Shown here: piece by piece, positions 43,885-52,479 of the stretch
Numbering within the stretch: the first letter of the stretch is position 1
Layout: each line of letters opens with the position of its first letter
From: Mycobacterium sp. 852013-50091_SCH5140682
Lineage (GTDB): Bacteria > Actinomycetota > Actinomycetes > Mycobacteriales > Mycobacteriaceae
Assembly (NCBI RefSeq): GCF_001665685.1
Contig: NZ_LZTB01000117.1
Location: 25,409 to 89,408, forward strand
DNA: 64,000 nucleotides
Reading direction: 5' to 3'
Notes under the pieces: model-generated
Seen by the model: only the letters and a program-made list of their open reading frames with translations
Database searches by the model: none
What the model was told of the DNA's origin: nothing
Program-made: the position numbers and the translations under genes

Positions 43885-45231
43885 ATGGGAGTGCCAGGCG
43901 ATATCGCCAAAACCGGTAAGGAATCGATCGAGGGTCGCGGGCCCGGCGAGGGCATCCTCGATGCCGGACGCAACGTCATAGAAGGCATGAAGACCACGAC
44001 CGGTACCGGCCCGCCGGACAACGGCAGCATGTTCGGCACGGGAGCCGAGCAACTCGGCAAGGCGGGCGCCACGCTGAAGTCGGCATTTCCCGACGACTCG
44101 TGGCACAGCAGCGGTTCGAGCGCCTATGCGGCCCGCAACAACGAGCAGCTCAGCCGTACCGCCGCGATGATCGAGGCCGATCACACCGTCGCGACGGTGC
44201 TGGCTCGCGAATCGGAGCAGATCTGGACCACCCGCGGAAACCTGGACGGGCAATCGGACTGGCTGGCTGACATGAGTCAGGTCACCACGGCCATCGGCAA
44301 CATTCCATATGTCGGCAAGGCTGCGCAGACCGCAACGGAGATCGCAGTGGTGGCCCGGGCCGTCGGAGCCTCGACCGAGCAACTGCTCACCATGCAGCAA
44401 AACGTCGATGCCAACGCCGCCGAACTGCACGGCGCCGTCGCCAAATATGCCGATATCGCGCGCGACACCAAGCCCGAGGGCGACGAGCGCGATATCGAAG
44501 GCAGCACACCGGCCCCGCCAGTGCCTCGCGGCCGCCAATCCGCCAAACCGGCCCCGGAGGCCGCCGCGACACCCGGGGAGGCATCCCAACCGGCCCCTGC
44601 ACCACCCCAACCCGCTGCCTCGTCGGCGTCGGGCCCGGCGCGCCCGACGGCCGCGGGAGGCGGTGACATGGGGGCGGTGATGGCGGGCACCATGGTCGGC
44701 TCGATACTCGGGCCGCTCGGCGGCATTCTCGGCGGCATCACCCAGGCGGCGTCGCAGGCGCTGCAGGCAGCGGTGCAGGCCGCCACGCAAACCGTCCAGG
44801 GCGTCACGCAAGGGGTCGGGCAGGCGCAGCCGTATTCGGCGACGCTGGACAACCAGGCCGAGAAGGTCGACGTCGCCGATAGCGGCAAGGACGAGAAGTC
44901 CGGCAAGGACGAGAAGTCCGCGAAGGACGCGAAGGACGACAAGTCCGCGAAAGACGCGAAGGACAGCGGCAGCGCTGTTGCTCCGGCGGCCGAAAAGGGC
45001 GGGAATCCCGGTTCACCCGACGTCGGCGCAGGCGTCACCAGTGCGGGTCCGACCGACAAAGGTGCCGCCAAGACACTGCCGCCGGACCTCGGGGCGGGCG
45101 AATTCAGTGGCGGCGCCGGCCGTGCACCGGCCCGGGCGGAAGTTGATTTGGAACAGGCTCAGCTAAGTGTTCCGGCTGCGGTTAGATTGGATGGCGCTAC
45201 TCCTGGATCTACGGCCGTGACGGGGACGTAA
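43885..45231 (+). CDS. espE: ESX-1 substrate EspE
   Basis: This 448-residue EspA/EspE-family protein has a helical N-terminal domain with a W73-HSSG turn (the WxG-like bend) and GPPDNGSMFGTGAEQL just before it. A TM-like Gly/Ala stretch follows (MGAVMAGTMVGSILGPLGGI, near 260-285), then a Lys/Asp/Ser low-complexity segment (about 333-362). It is secreted through ESX-1 and in other mycobacteria reaches the cell surface together with EspF. It heads the operon and espF follows after 29 bp. It is somewhat longer than the M. tuberculosis protein (402). Confidence 0.9.
   Translation: MGVPGDIAKTGKESIEGRGPGEGILDAGRNVIEGMKTTTGTGPPDNGSMFGTGAEQLGKAGATLKSAFPDDSWHSSGSSAYAARNNEQLSRTAAMIEADHTVATVLARESEQIWTTRGNLDGQSDWLADMSQVTTAIGNIPYVGKAAQTATEIAVVARAVGASTEQLLTMQQNVDANAAELHGAVAKYADIARDTKPEGDERDIEGSTPAPPVPRGRQSAKPAPEAAATPGEASQPAPAPPQPAASSASGPARPTAAGGGDMGAVMAGTMVGSILGPLGGILGGITQAASQALQAAVQAATQTVQGVTQGVGQAQPYSATLDNQAEKVDVADSGKDEKSGKDEKSAKDAKDDKSAKDAKDSGSAVAPAAEKGGNPGSPDVGAGVTSAGPTDKGAAKTLPPDLGAGEFSGGAGRAPARAEVDLEQAQLSVPAAVRLDGATPGSTAVTGT
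44884..44966 (+). repeat. Tandem repeat encoding KDEKS/KDAKD units in espE
   Basis: An 18-bp unit (GGCAAGGACGAGAAGTCC) is repeated exactly at 44884-44901 and 44902-44919. Degenerate units follow, encoding a highly charged low-complexity stretch that may vary in length between strains. Confidence 0.8.
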
Positions 45232-45260
45232 GAATCTAGGAAAGGGATCGAGGGGAAATC

Positions 45261-45602
45261 ATGTCGGAGGATTTGCGCGTCGCAACCGAACATCTACGCG
45301 AACTGTCCATGAGGCAAGGTCACGCCGCGGGCGAATTGGCCACCGCAACGGCGGCCGTGACCGGCGTCGACAGCTCGCTGCGCTGGACACATGGGCCGAT
45401 TTCGTCGTCCACGGCCGGTGCGGTCGAGGCTGCACAGAACGCTCGCCGTACCGCGGGCCTGAGCATGGCGACGCTGTCCGAGAGCCTGAGTGAAAAGCTG
45501 ACCGCCGCAGCGCGGCGTTACGACCACACCGATGAAGACGGGGCCGCGGCCCTGCAAACGCACACCGACAAGTTCGGACAGCCGGCGGAGCAAACCCGAT
45601 GA
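45261..45602 (+). CDS. espF: ESX-1 substrate EspF
   Basis: This 113-residue EspC/EspF-type protein is a two-helix WxG100-like fold that pairs with EspE for secretion. It has a C-terminal type VII signal Y-DHT-D (RRYDHTDEDG, near residue 87). ATG 45261 follows AAAGGGATCGAGGGG. The stop overlaps the espG1 start as ATGA. Confidence 0.9.
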   Translation: MSEDLRVATEHLRELSMRQGHAAGELATATAAVTGVDSSLRWTHGPISSSTAGAVEAAQNARRTAGLSMATLSESLSEKLTAAARRYDHTDEDGAAALQTHTDKFGQPAEQTR

Positions 45603-46447
45603 CGTCCGTGCACGGGGCTGATCCGGACGCGCCTCCTTACGACGACGTCGTCGCGGTCGAGGTGACCATCGACGGCATGCTGGTGATCGCCGACAAATTG
45701 GGTCTGACGGATTTCCCGCCATCCCTCGGTATCCGGCTCAACATCCCGCAAGTGGATCTGCGCCAGATTGTCTGGGAGCAGGTTGAGCGGGACCTGACCG
45801 CGCAGGGCGTACTGGACGTTTTCGGTAACCCGCACCCTGAAGTCGCTGCCATGCTCGACACTCTCAGCAGAGCGGATCGCACTCTGGAAGGGCGCTGGTG
45901 GCGCCGCAACCTGGGTGGGAAGATGATCCGGTTCGTGGTGTGTCGTAAGGGGGCTCGACATGTCGTATGCGCGCGGGACAACGAGATGCTGGTGTTGCAG
46001 CGGGTGGCACCGCAGGTGGGGATGGCCGGCATGGTGATGACGGTGCTCGGCACCGGTAATCCCGCCAACGTCGAACCGCTCACCGGCGTCGCCGACCAGC
46101 TCGCCAAATGCCGCACCGCCGACGATCTCATCGGCTACGGCATCCCGCCCAACTCGGCGCGGGCCTACGCGAGCATCATCTCCGAGCCCGAGAGCTGGGT
46201 CGAGATCGTCGGCAGTGAACGCCTCCCCGGCGGCACGACTGCCCAATCAGATGTCGCCGCAGGCGTTTTGGATTCTGCCCCGGGCCGCATCGTCTCGATC
46301 CCGCGCAAGGTCAACGGTGAGCTGTACGGCAGCTTCCTGTCCGGTACGCAGGACAACCTGCAGCGTGCCCTCGACGGGCTGATGGAGTTCCTGCCCTCTG
46401 GTGGCTGGTTCGACAAGACCGATTCGGACAGTTCCTATCTTCACTGA
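45599..46447 (+). CDS. espG1: ESX-1 PE/PPE chaperone EspG1
   Basis: This 282-residue EspG protein is a cytosolic chaperone that binds the tip of PPE proteins and brings PE/PPE pairs to the ESX-1 ATPase; the M. tuberculosis homologue has 283 residues. The fold's characteristic central segment (NLGGKMIRFVVCRKGARHVV, then CARDNEMLVL) is present. It is translationally coupled to espF. PE35/PPE68, encoded downstream, are the expected clients. Confidence 0.92.
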   Translation: MTSVHGADPDAPPYDDVVAVEVTIDGMLVIADKLGLTDFPPSLGIRLNIPQVDLRQIVWEQVERDLTAQGVLDVFGNPHPEVAAMLDTLSRADRTLEGRWWRRNLGGKMIRFVVCRKGARHVVCARDNEMLVLQRVAPQVGMAGMVMTVLGTGNPANVEPLTGVADQLAKCRTADDLIGYGIPPNSARAYASIISEPESWVEIVGSERLPGGTTAQSDVAAGVLDSAPGRIVSIPRKVNGELYGSFLSGTQDNLQRALDGLMEFLPSGGWFDKTDSDSSYLH

Positions 46448-46461
46448 GAAAGGCCGCCACG

Positions 46462-46998
46462 GTGGGTGAGTCTCCGCCATACGACCGGGACTACGAAGAC
46501 GACGATCAGGACATCCTTTCGGCGATCGACTTTGCGTACCCGGACCAACAAGCCGACGACGATTCGGATATCGACGTACATGTCGGCACCTCGCCGACGC
46601 CCGACGACGTCGAGCCTGGATTCTCCGCGCTCGATGCCATCGACGTCGAGAGCGACGAACCCGACGTGCCGATCTTCAGCGTCACCAACCCACCGGGGAC
46701 CGTGACGGTCACCGCGTACATGGATGGCCGCGTGCAGCAGATCGACCTGTCGCCCAAGGCCGTCAACATGACCGAATCCGACCTCATCGACGAGATTCTC
46801 GTGATCGCCGAGCTGGCGACGCAGGACGCCCGCTCGGCCCAGTACTCGTTCATGCTCGAAGGAATGCGCGAGCAGGGGCACGACGATTTCGCGACGCGCG
46901 ATTTCCTGACCCGTGATCTCAACCTGCCGACGCCCGAACAGTCCGATGCGGCCCGGGCCCAGATCTTCGCAACCCGCTACGGAGGAGAAAATGGCTGA
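46462..46998 (+). CDS. espH: ESX-1 chaperone-like protein EspH
   Basis: This 178-residue acidic protein has a disordered Asp/Glu-rich N-terminus (about 1-60) and a compact C-terminal domain (VTAYMDGRVQQIDLSPKAVN ... ESDLIDEILVIAELATQDAR) typical of EspH. In M. marinum EspH is needed for EspE/EspF secretion and behaves as their chaperone. The start is GTG 46462. The last 8 bp overlap eccA1, so the two are tightly coupled. Confidence 0.9.
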   Translation: MGESPPYDRDYEDDDQDILSAIDFAYPDQQADDDSDIDVHVGTSPTPDDVEPGFSALDAIDVESDEPDVPIFSVTNPPGTVTVTAYMDGRVQQIDLSPKAVNMTESDLIDEILVIAELATQDARSAQYSFMLEGMREQGHDDFATRDFLTRDLNLPTPEQSDAARAQIFATRYGGENG

Positions 46999-48715
46999 CC
47001 ATCTCGCAGGCATGTTCGGGAGCGCCGTGGGCATGCTGGCCAGTTCCCCGGCCCGGGCCCTCGAGGTGTTCACCGAGATCACCAACTACGACGAATCGGC
47101 GTGCGACGCCTGGGTCGGGCGCATCCGGTGCGGTGATATGGATCGGGTGACGCTGTTCCGGGCGTGGTATTCGCGGTCGAACTTCGGACAGCTCGCCGGT
47201 GCCGCCGAGATCTCGATGAACAGCCTCAACGCGCGGATTCCGATCGGCGGCATGTTCAGCAGGGATATCAGCTACCCGATCAACTCGCCGTTGGCCATCA
47301 CCATGGGCTTCGCGGTGCAGGAGGCGTCCCAGGGCAACTACGCCGACGCCATGGAGGCGCTCGAGAGCGCCCCGTCGGCAGGTTCGGAGCATTTGGTCGC
47401 GTGGGTCAAGGCCGTCATCTATGGCGCCGCGCAGCGCTGGACCGACGTCATCGACGAGGTCCGCGGTGCCAGCGGGTGGCCGGACAAGTTCCTCGCCGCG
47501 GCGGCGGGCGTCGCCCACGGTGTCGCGGCCGCCAACCTCGGGTTGTTCACCGAGGCCGACCGCAGGCTCACCGAGGCGCACGACACGCCCGTCGGCGACG
47601 CGTGCGGCCCCGCCATCGCCTGGTATCTGGCGATGGCTCGTCGCAACGAGGGCAACGAGGAGTCGGCCCGGGTGCTGTTGGAGTGGCTGCAGGCCAACTT
47701 CCCGGAACCGAAAGTCACTGCTGCGCTTAATGATCCGACCTACCGGCTGAAGACCACCACCGCTGAGGCCATTGCGTCGCGCAAGGATCCCTGGGATCCG
47801 AACAGCGTTGTGGCCGATACCTCCGGCCGCGAGAAGCTGCTCGCGGAGGCGCAAGCCGAACTCGACCGGCAGATCGGGTTGAGCCGGGTCAAGGAACAGA
47901 TCGAGGCTTACCGGGCCGCCACCCAGATGGCCAGGATCCGCGCGGCGCGGGGCATGAAGGTCGCCCAGGCCTCCAAGCACATGATCTTCGCCGGCCCCCC
48001 GGGTACCGGCAAGACGACCATCGCGCGCGTGGTGGCGAATATCCTCGCCGGCCTGGGCGTGATCGCCGAGCCGAAGCTGATCGAGACGTCCCGTAAGGAT
48101 TTCGTCGCCGAGTACGAGGGGCAGTCGGCGGTCAAGACGGCCAAGACCATCGACCGGGCGCTCGGCGGCGTGCTGTTCATCGACGAGGCGTACACGCTGG
48201 TGCAGGAGCGTGACGGGCGTGCCGATCCGTTCGGCACCGAGGCGTTGGACACGCTGCTGGCCCGCATGGAGAACGACCGCGACCGGCTGGTGGTCATCAT
48301 CGCGGGCTACAGCAATGACATCGACCGGCTCTTGGAGGCCAACGACGGTCTGCGCTCGCGTTTCGCGACCCGCATCGAATTCGACTCCTACGCACCTGAA
48401 GACATCGTCGAGATCTCGAAAGTCATTGCCAAAGCCAATGATTCACAGCTCGACGACACCGCGGCCAAGCGGGTGTACGAGGCGGCCTCGCTGTTGAGCC
48501 AGCGCAGGCTCAACGGTAAGCCTGCCTTGGACATCGCGGGCAACGGGCGCTACGCACGCCAGCTGGTGGAGGCGGGCGAACAGAACCGCGACATGCGGCT
48601 GGCCCGCACGCTGGACCTCGACAGCCTGGGCGTGGATCAGCTCAGCGAGATCAACGGCGAAGACATGGCATCGGCGATCGCGTCGGTGCACAGCCGACTG
48701 AACGTCGGCGAGTAG
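46991..48715 (+). CDS. eccA1: ESX-1 cytosolic AAA+ ATPase EccA1
   Basis: This 574-residue protein (M. tuberculosis 573) has an N-terminal TPR-like helical domain (about 1-280) for substrate binding and a CbxX/CfqX-type AAA+ domain with Walker A G335-PPGTGKT342 and Walker B GVLFIDEAY. The ATG at 46991 has GGAGGAG upstream, inside the espH end. EccA proteins are cytosolic hexameric ATPases assisting ESX secretion, probably by dissociating chaperone-substrate complexes. Confidence 0.95.
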   Translation: MADHLAGMFGSAVGMLASSPARALEVFTEITNYDESACDAWVGRIRCGDMDRVTLFRAWYSRSNFGQLAGAAEISMNSLNARIPIGGMFSRDISYPINSPLAITMGFAVQEASQGNYADAMEALESAPSAGSEHLVAWVKAVIYGAAQRWTDVIDEVRGASGWPDKFLAAAAGVAHGVAAANLGLFTEADRRLTEAHDTPVGDACGPAIAWYLAMARRNEGNEESARVLLEWLQANFPEPKVTAALNDPTYRLKTTTAEAIASRKDPWDPNSVVADTSGREKLLAEAQAELDRQIGLSRVKEQIEAYRAATQMARIRAARGMKVAQASKHMIFAGPPGTGKTTIARVVANILAGLGVIAEPKLIETSRKDFVAEYEGQSAVKTAKTIDRALGGVLFIDEAYTLVQERDGRADPFGTEALDTLLARMENDRDRLVVIIAGYSNDIDRLLEANDGLRSRFATRIEFDSYAPEDIVEISKVIAKANDSQLDDTAAKRVYEAASLLSQRRLNGKPALDIAGNGRYARQLVEAGEQNRDMRLARTLDLDSLGVDQLSEINGEDMASAIASVHSRLNVGE

Positions 48716-48728
48716 GCGAGAACAGGCG

Positions 48729-50171
48729 ATGGCAGGGTTCCGACTCACAACAAAGATCCAGGTCAGCGGCTGGCGCTTTCTGCTGCGCCGGGTCGAGCAC
48801 GCGATCGTGCGCCGGGATACCCGGATGTTCGACGACCCGCTGCAGTTCTACAGCCGCGCGGTGTCGACGGGCATCGTCATCGCCGTGATGGTCTGCCTGG
48901 GCGCAGTCGCACTGGCGTACTTCAAGCCGCTCGGCAAGCGCGGCAGTGACACCTTGGTGGTGGACCGCACCACCAACCAGCTCTATGTGATGCTGCCCGG
49001 CTCGGATCTGCTGCGTCCGGTGTACAACCTCACCTCAGCGCGGCTGGCACTGGGACACGGCGACGAGCCCACGGTGGTCAAGTCGGAAGAGCTGAACCGG
49101 ATGCCGAAGGGGCAGCCGATCGGCATTCCGGGCGCGCCGTACGCCACTCCCACGGGTGTTCCGGCTTCCACGTGGTCGCTGTGCGACACCGTGACCAAGC
49201 CGGACAGCGCTGCGCCGGAAGTGGAAACGTCGGTCCTCATCCGGTCGTTGGTGACCGACATGTCTGTCGGGCCACTCGGCCCCAGCCAGGGCATGCTCGT
49301 GACGTTCAAGGGCGCCAACTGGCTGGTCAACGATGTCGGCAGGCACGCCATCGATCTGTCCGACCGGGCGGTGACCTCCGCGGTCGGTATCCCGGTCACC
49401 GCCAAGGCCACGCCGATCTCCGAAGGCCTGTTCAACGCACTGCCCAACATGGGGCCGTGGCAGCTGCCGCAAATCGTGGCCGCCGGTGCGCCGAATACCG
49501 TTGGGCTGCCGGAGAATCTGGTGATCGGTTCGGTGTTCCAGACCGCGACGGAATCCGGCAACCAGCAGTATGTCGTGCTCACCGACGGAGTCGCGCGCGT
49601 CAACGAGACGACCGCCGCGGCGTTGCGCGCGACCAACTCCTACGGTCTGATCACGCCGCCGACGGTCGAGTCCAGCGTCGTCGCGAAAATCCCTGAGCAG
49701 GTGTATGTTTCGCCGCTGCCGGCCAAGCCCATGACCATCCTGCTACGTCAGGACGACCCGGTGCTGTGCTGGGCCTGGCAGCGCGAACCGGGTGATCAGT
49801 CCGCCAAGACCACGGTGATCGCAGGGCGGCATCTGCCCATCTCGTCGGCGGTGAGGGGCACGGGCGTCAAGCAGATCGAAGGCGACGCCACGGTCTATAT
49901 CGAAGGCGGGCAGTTCGTCCGGCTGCAATCCCCCGACCCGAAGGTCGGCGAGGGTCTCTTCTACATCGATCCGCAAGGGGTTCGGTACGGGGTGGCCAAC
50001 GCCGACGCCGCCAAGAACCTCGGTCTGGGGGCGCCGGGCAACGCGCCCTGGCCGGTGGTGAGCCTGCTGGTGGAGGGGCCGGTGCTGTCGAAGGACGCGG
50101 CACTGTTGGAGCACGACACGCTGCCCTCCGATCCCAAGCCCCGCAAGGTGGAGGACAAGACAGGCTCATGA
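48729..50171 (+). CDS. eccB1: ESX-1 core membrane component EccB1
   Basis: At 480 residues this has the same length as M. tuberculosis EccB1. A short cytoplasmic N-terminus (FRLTTKIQVSGWRFLLRRVE) leads to one TM helix (about 45-66) and a large periplasmic domain made of repeats around a beta core, with two conserved Cys (WSLCDTV and DPVLCWAW). It joins EccC, EccD and EccE in the inner-membrane complex. The stop overlaps the eccCa1 start as ATGA. Confidence 0.95.
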   Translation: MAGFRLTTKIQVSGWRFLLRRVEHAIVRRDTRMFDDPLQFYSRAVSTGIVIAVMVCLGAVALAYFKPLGKRGSDTLVVDRTTNQLYVMLPGSDLLRPVYNLTSARLALGHGDEPTVVKSEELNRMPKGQPIGIPGAPYATPTGVPASTWSLCDTVTKPDSAAPEVETSVLIRSLVTDMSVGPLGPSQGMLVTFKGANWLVNDVGRHAIDLSDRAVTSAVGIPVTAKATPISEGLFNALPNMGPWQLPQIVAAGAPNTVGLPENLVIGSVFQTATESGNQQYVVLTDGVARVNETTAAALRATNSYGLITPPTVESSVVAKIPEQVYVSPLPAKPMTILLRQDDPVLCWAWQREPGDQSAKTTVIAGRHLPISSAVRGTGVKQIEGDATVYIEGGQFVRLQSPDPKVGEGLFYIDPQGVRYGVANADAAKNLGLGAPGNAPWPVVSLLVEGPVLSKDAALLEHDTLPSDPKPRKVEDKTGS

Positions 50172-52408
50172 CGACACGGAAATTCACCCCGACCATCAAG
50201 CGTGGTCCGCGTCTGACACCGGGCGAGATCAACGTCGCTCCCCCTGACGATCTCGGCATCGAGATCCCGCCTTCGGGTTTCCAGAAGGCGATGCCGTGGG
50301 TGATGGGCGGCTGCATGATCGGCATGATCGCGATCATGGCCTTCACCGGCTTCCGGCAGCTGTCGCCGTACATGCTGATGATGCCGCTGATGATGATCAT
50401 GGGTGCGTTCGGCATGATGGCCGGCGGCGGGTCGGGCGGCAAGAAGGTCCCCGAGGTCAACGCCGACCGCAAGGAGTATCTGCGGTATCTGGCAGGCCTG
50501 CGGACCCGCGTGACATCGTCGGCGTCGGCTCAGGTGGCGTTCTTCAGCTACCACGCCCCGCATCCGGAAGATCTGTTGTCGATCATCGGCACCAGCAGGC
50601 AGTGGTCCCGGCAGACCAACGGCAACCCCGACTTCTTCACCGCCGTCCGCGTGGGCATCGGTGCGGAGGTCGCGGTCGACCGGTTGCTCAAGCCGAACAC
50701 CAGCGGGGAGATGGCCGGCGGGCAGGCCGCTCCCGCGCCGCATCTGGAACCCGTCAGCCACATGTGGGTGACCAAATTCCTGCGCACCCACGGCCTCGTC
50801 CATGATTGCCCCAAACTCGTTCAGCTGCGCGCATTTCCGACCATCGCTGTCGGCGGCGACGAGGCCGGGGCGGCCGAGCTGCTGACCGCGATGATCTGCC
50901 ACCTCGCGGTGTTCCATCCACCGGACCTGCTGCAGATCCGCGTGCTCACCGACGATCCCGAGGATCCCAAGTGGTCCTGGCTCAAGTGGTTGCCGCATGT
51001 GCAGCACCAGACCGACACCGACGCCGCGGGTTCCACCCGGATGGTGTTCACCCGGCCCGACGGGCTGGCCGATCTGACGGCGCGTGGGCCGCACACGCCT
51101 GACGCGGCGCCGGGCGGGCCGTATGTCATCGTCGTCGACCTCACGGGTGGCAAGGCCGGGTTCCCGGTCGACGGGCGGGCCGGCGTCACCGTGCTCACCC
51201 TGGGCAATCACCGTGGTTCGGCGTACCGGCTGCGGGTGGCGCCGGACGGCATGACCGAGGACAAGCTGCCCAATCAGATCTACCGCGAGGTGGTCAGGGT
51301 CACCGATCGGATGACCCCGAGGCAGGCCAACCGGATTGCCCGCAAGCTGGCCGGCTGGTCGATCACCGGAACGATCATCGACAAGAACGTCCGGGTGCAG
51401 AAGAAGGTCTCCAACGAGTGGCACCACCTGGTGGGTGCGCAGTCGGTGGAGGAGGTCACCCCGGCCCGCTGGCGGATGTTCGCCGACACCGATCGAGACC
51501 GGCTCAAGATCCCGTTCGGCCACGAGTTGAAGTCCGGCGAGATCATGAGCCTGGACATAAAGGAAGGCGCCGAGTTCGGGGCGGGCCCGCACGGCATGCT
51601 GATCGGCACGACCGGCTCGGGTAAGTCGGAGTTCCTGCGCACGCTGATCCTGTCGTTGGTGGCCACCCACCATCCGGATCAGATCAACTTGCTGCTCACC
51701 GACTTCAAGGGTGGTTCCACCTTCCTCGGCATGGAGAAGCTGCCGCACACCGCGGCGGTGGTCACCAACATGGAAGAGGAAGCCGAGCTGGTCAGCCGGA
51801 TGGGTGAGGTGCTCACCGGCGAGCTCGACCGGCGCCAGTCGATCCTGCGGCAGGCCGGTATCCAGGTGGGTGCGGCCGGTGCGCTGTCCGGTGTCGCCGA
51901 GTACGAGAAGCACCGCGAGCGCGGCGCGGACCTGGCGCCGTTGCCGACGCTGTTCGTGGTGGTCGACGAGTTCGCCGAGCTGCTGCAGAACCACCCCGAC
52001 TTCATCGCGCTGTTCGACCGGATCTGCCGCGTCGGCCGGTCGTTGCGCGTGCATCTGCTGCTGGCGACGCAGTCGCTGAACACCGGCGGTGTCCGCATCG
52101 ACAAGCTCGAACCCAACCTGACGTATCGAATTGCGTTGCGTACCACCAGCTCTGCGGAATCCAAGGCGGTGATCGGTACCCCAGAGGCGCAGTTCATCAC
52201 CAACAAGGAGAGCGGTGTCGGCTTCCTGCGGGTCGGTATGGAGGATCCGGTGAAGTTCCGCAGCCTCTACACCGGCGCCAACTATGTGCCGGCCAGCAAG
52301 AACGGCGGCGACGGCGAGGACAAGCCGCGTGCCAAGCGGCAGACCGAGATTCGGATCCGTCAGTTCACGACGGCACCGATCCTGGATGCGGCGGGAGCCA
52401 CGCGATGA
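50168..52408 (+). CDS. eccCa1: ESX-1 FtsK/SpoIIIE-type ATPase, membrane half, EccCa1
   Basis: This 746-residue protein has two TM helices (about 43-61 and 66-86), a DUF domain, and the first FtsK-like ATPase domain with Walker A G480-TTGSGKS487 and VVVDEFAEL as Walker B. EccC is the motor of the ESX membrane complex; in ESX-1 it is split in two genes, with the second half encoded by eccCb1. The C-terminal stop is part of an ATGA that opens a 24-codon frame leading exactly to eccCb1. Confidence 0.95.
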   Translation: MTTRKFTPTIKRGPRLTPGEINVAPPDDLGIEIPPSGFQKAMPWVMGGCMIGMIAIMAFTGFRQLSPYMLMMPLMMIMGAFGMMAGGGSGGKKVPEVNADRKEYLRYLAGLRTRVTSSASAQVAFFSYHAPHPEDLLSIIGTSRQWSRQTNGNPDFFTAVRVGIGAEVAVDRLLKPNTSGEMAGGQAAPAPHLEPVSHMWVTKFLRTHGLVHDCPKLVQLRAFPTIAVGGDEAGAAELLTAMICHLAVFHPPDLLQIRVLTDDPEDPKWSWLKWLPHVQHQTDTDAAGSTRMVFTRPDGLADLTARGPHTPDAAPGGPYVIVVDLTGGKAGFPVDGRAGVTVLTLGNHRGSAYRLRVAPDGMTEDKLPNQIYREVVRVTDRMTPRQANRIARKLAGWSITGTIIDKNVRVQKKVSNEWHHLVGAQSVEEVTPARWRMFADTDRDRLKIPFGHELKSGEIMSLDIKEGAEFGAGPHGMLIGTTGSGKSEFLRTLILSLVATHHPDQINLLLTDFKGGSTFLGMEKLPHTAAVVTNMEEEAELVSRMGEVLTGELDRRQSILRQAGIQVGAAGALSGVAEYEKHRERGADLAPLPTLFVVVDEFAELLQNHPDFIALFDRICRVGRSLRVHLLLATQSLNTGGVRIDKLEPNLTYRIALRTTSSAESKAVIGTPEAQFITNKESGVGFLRVGMEDPVKFRSLYTGANYVPASKNGGDGEDKPRAKRQTEIRIRQFTTAPILDAAGATR

Positions 52409-52479
52409 GCGCGCAGCGATTAGCCGGAGGCGGATCGCGCATGAGTCCCAGCGACAAGACGGGGGTGGATCGCGGATGA
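52405..52479 (+). CDS. 24-codon micro-ORF bridging eccCa1 and eccCb1
   Basis: ATG 52405 overlaps the eccCa1 stop (ATGA). The frame encodes 24 residues (beginning MSAQRLAGGGSR, with a second Met at 13) and its TGA overlaps the eccCb1 ATG at 52476 (ATGA). It thus fills the 67-bp gap between the two halves of the motor with a 4-bp overlap at each end. It contains two similar start-like units (GGATCGCG-C/G-ATGAG). A role in translational relay is inferred; the peptide itself resembles nothing I know. Confidence 0.35.
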   Translation: MSAQRLAGGGSRMSPSDKTGVDRG

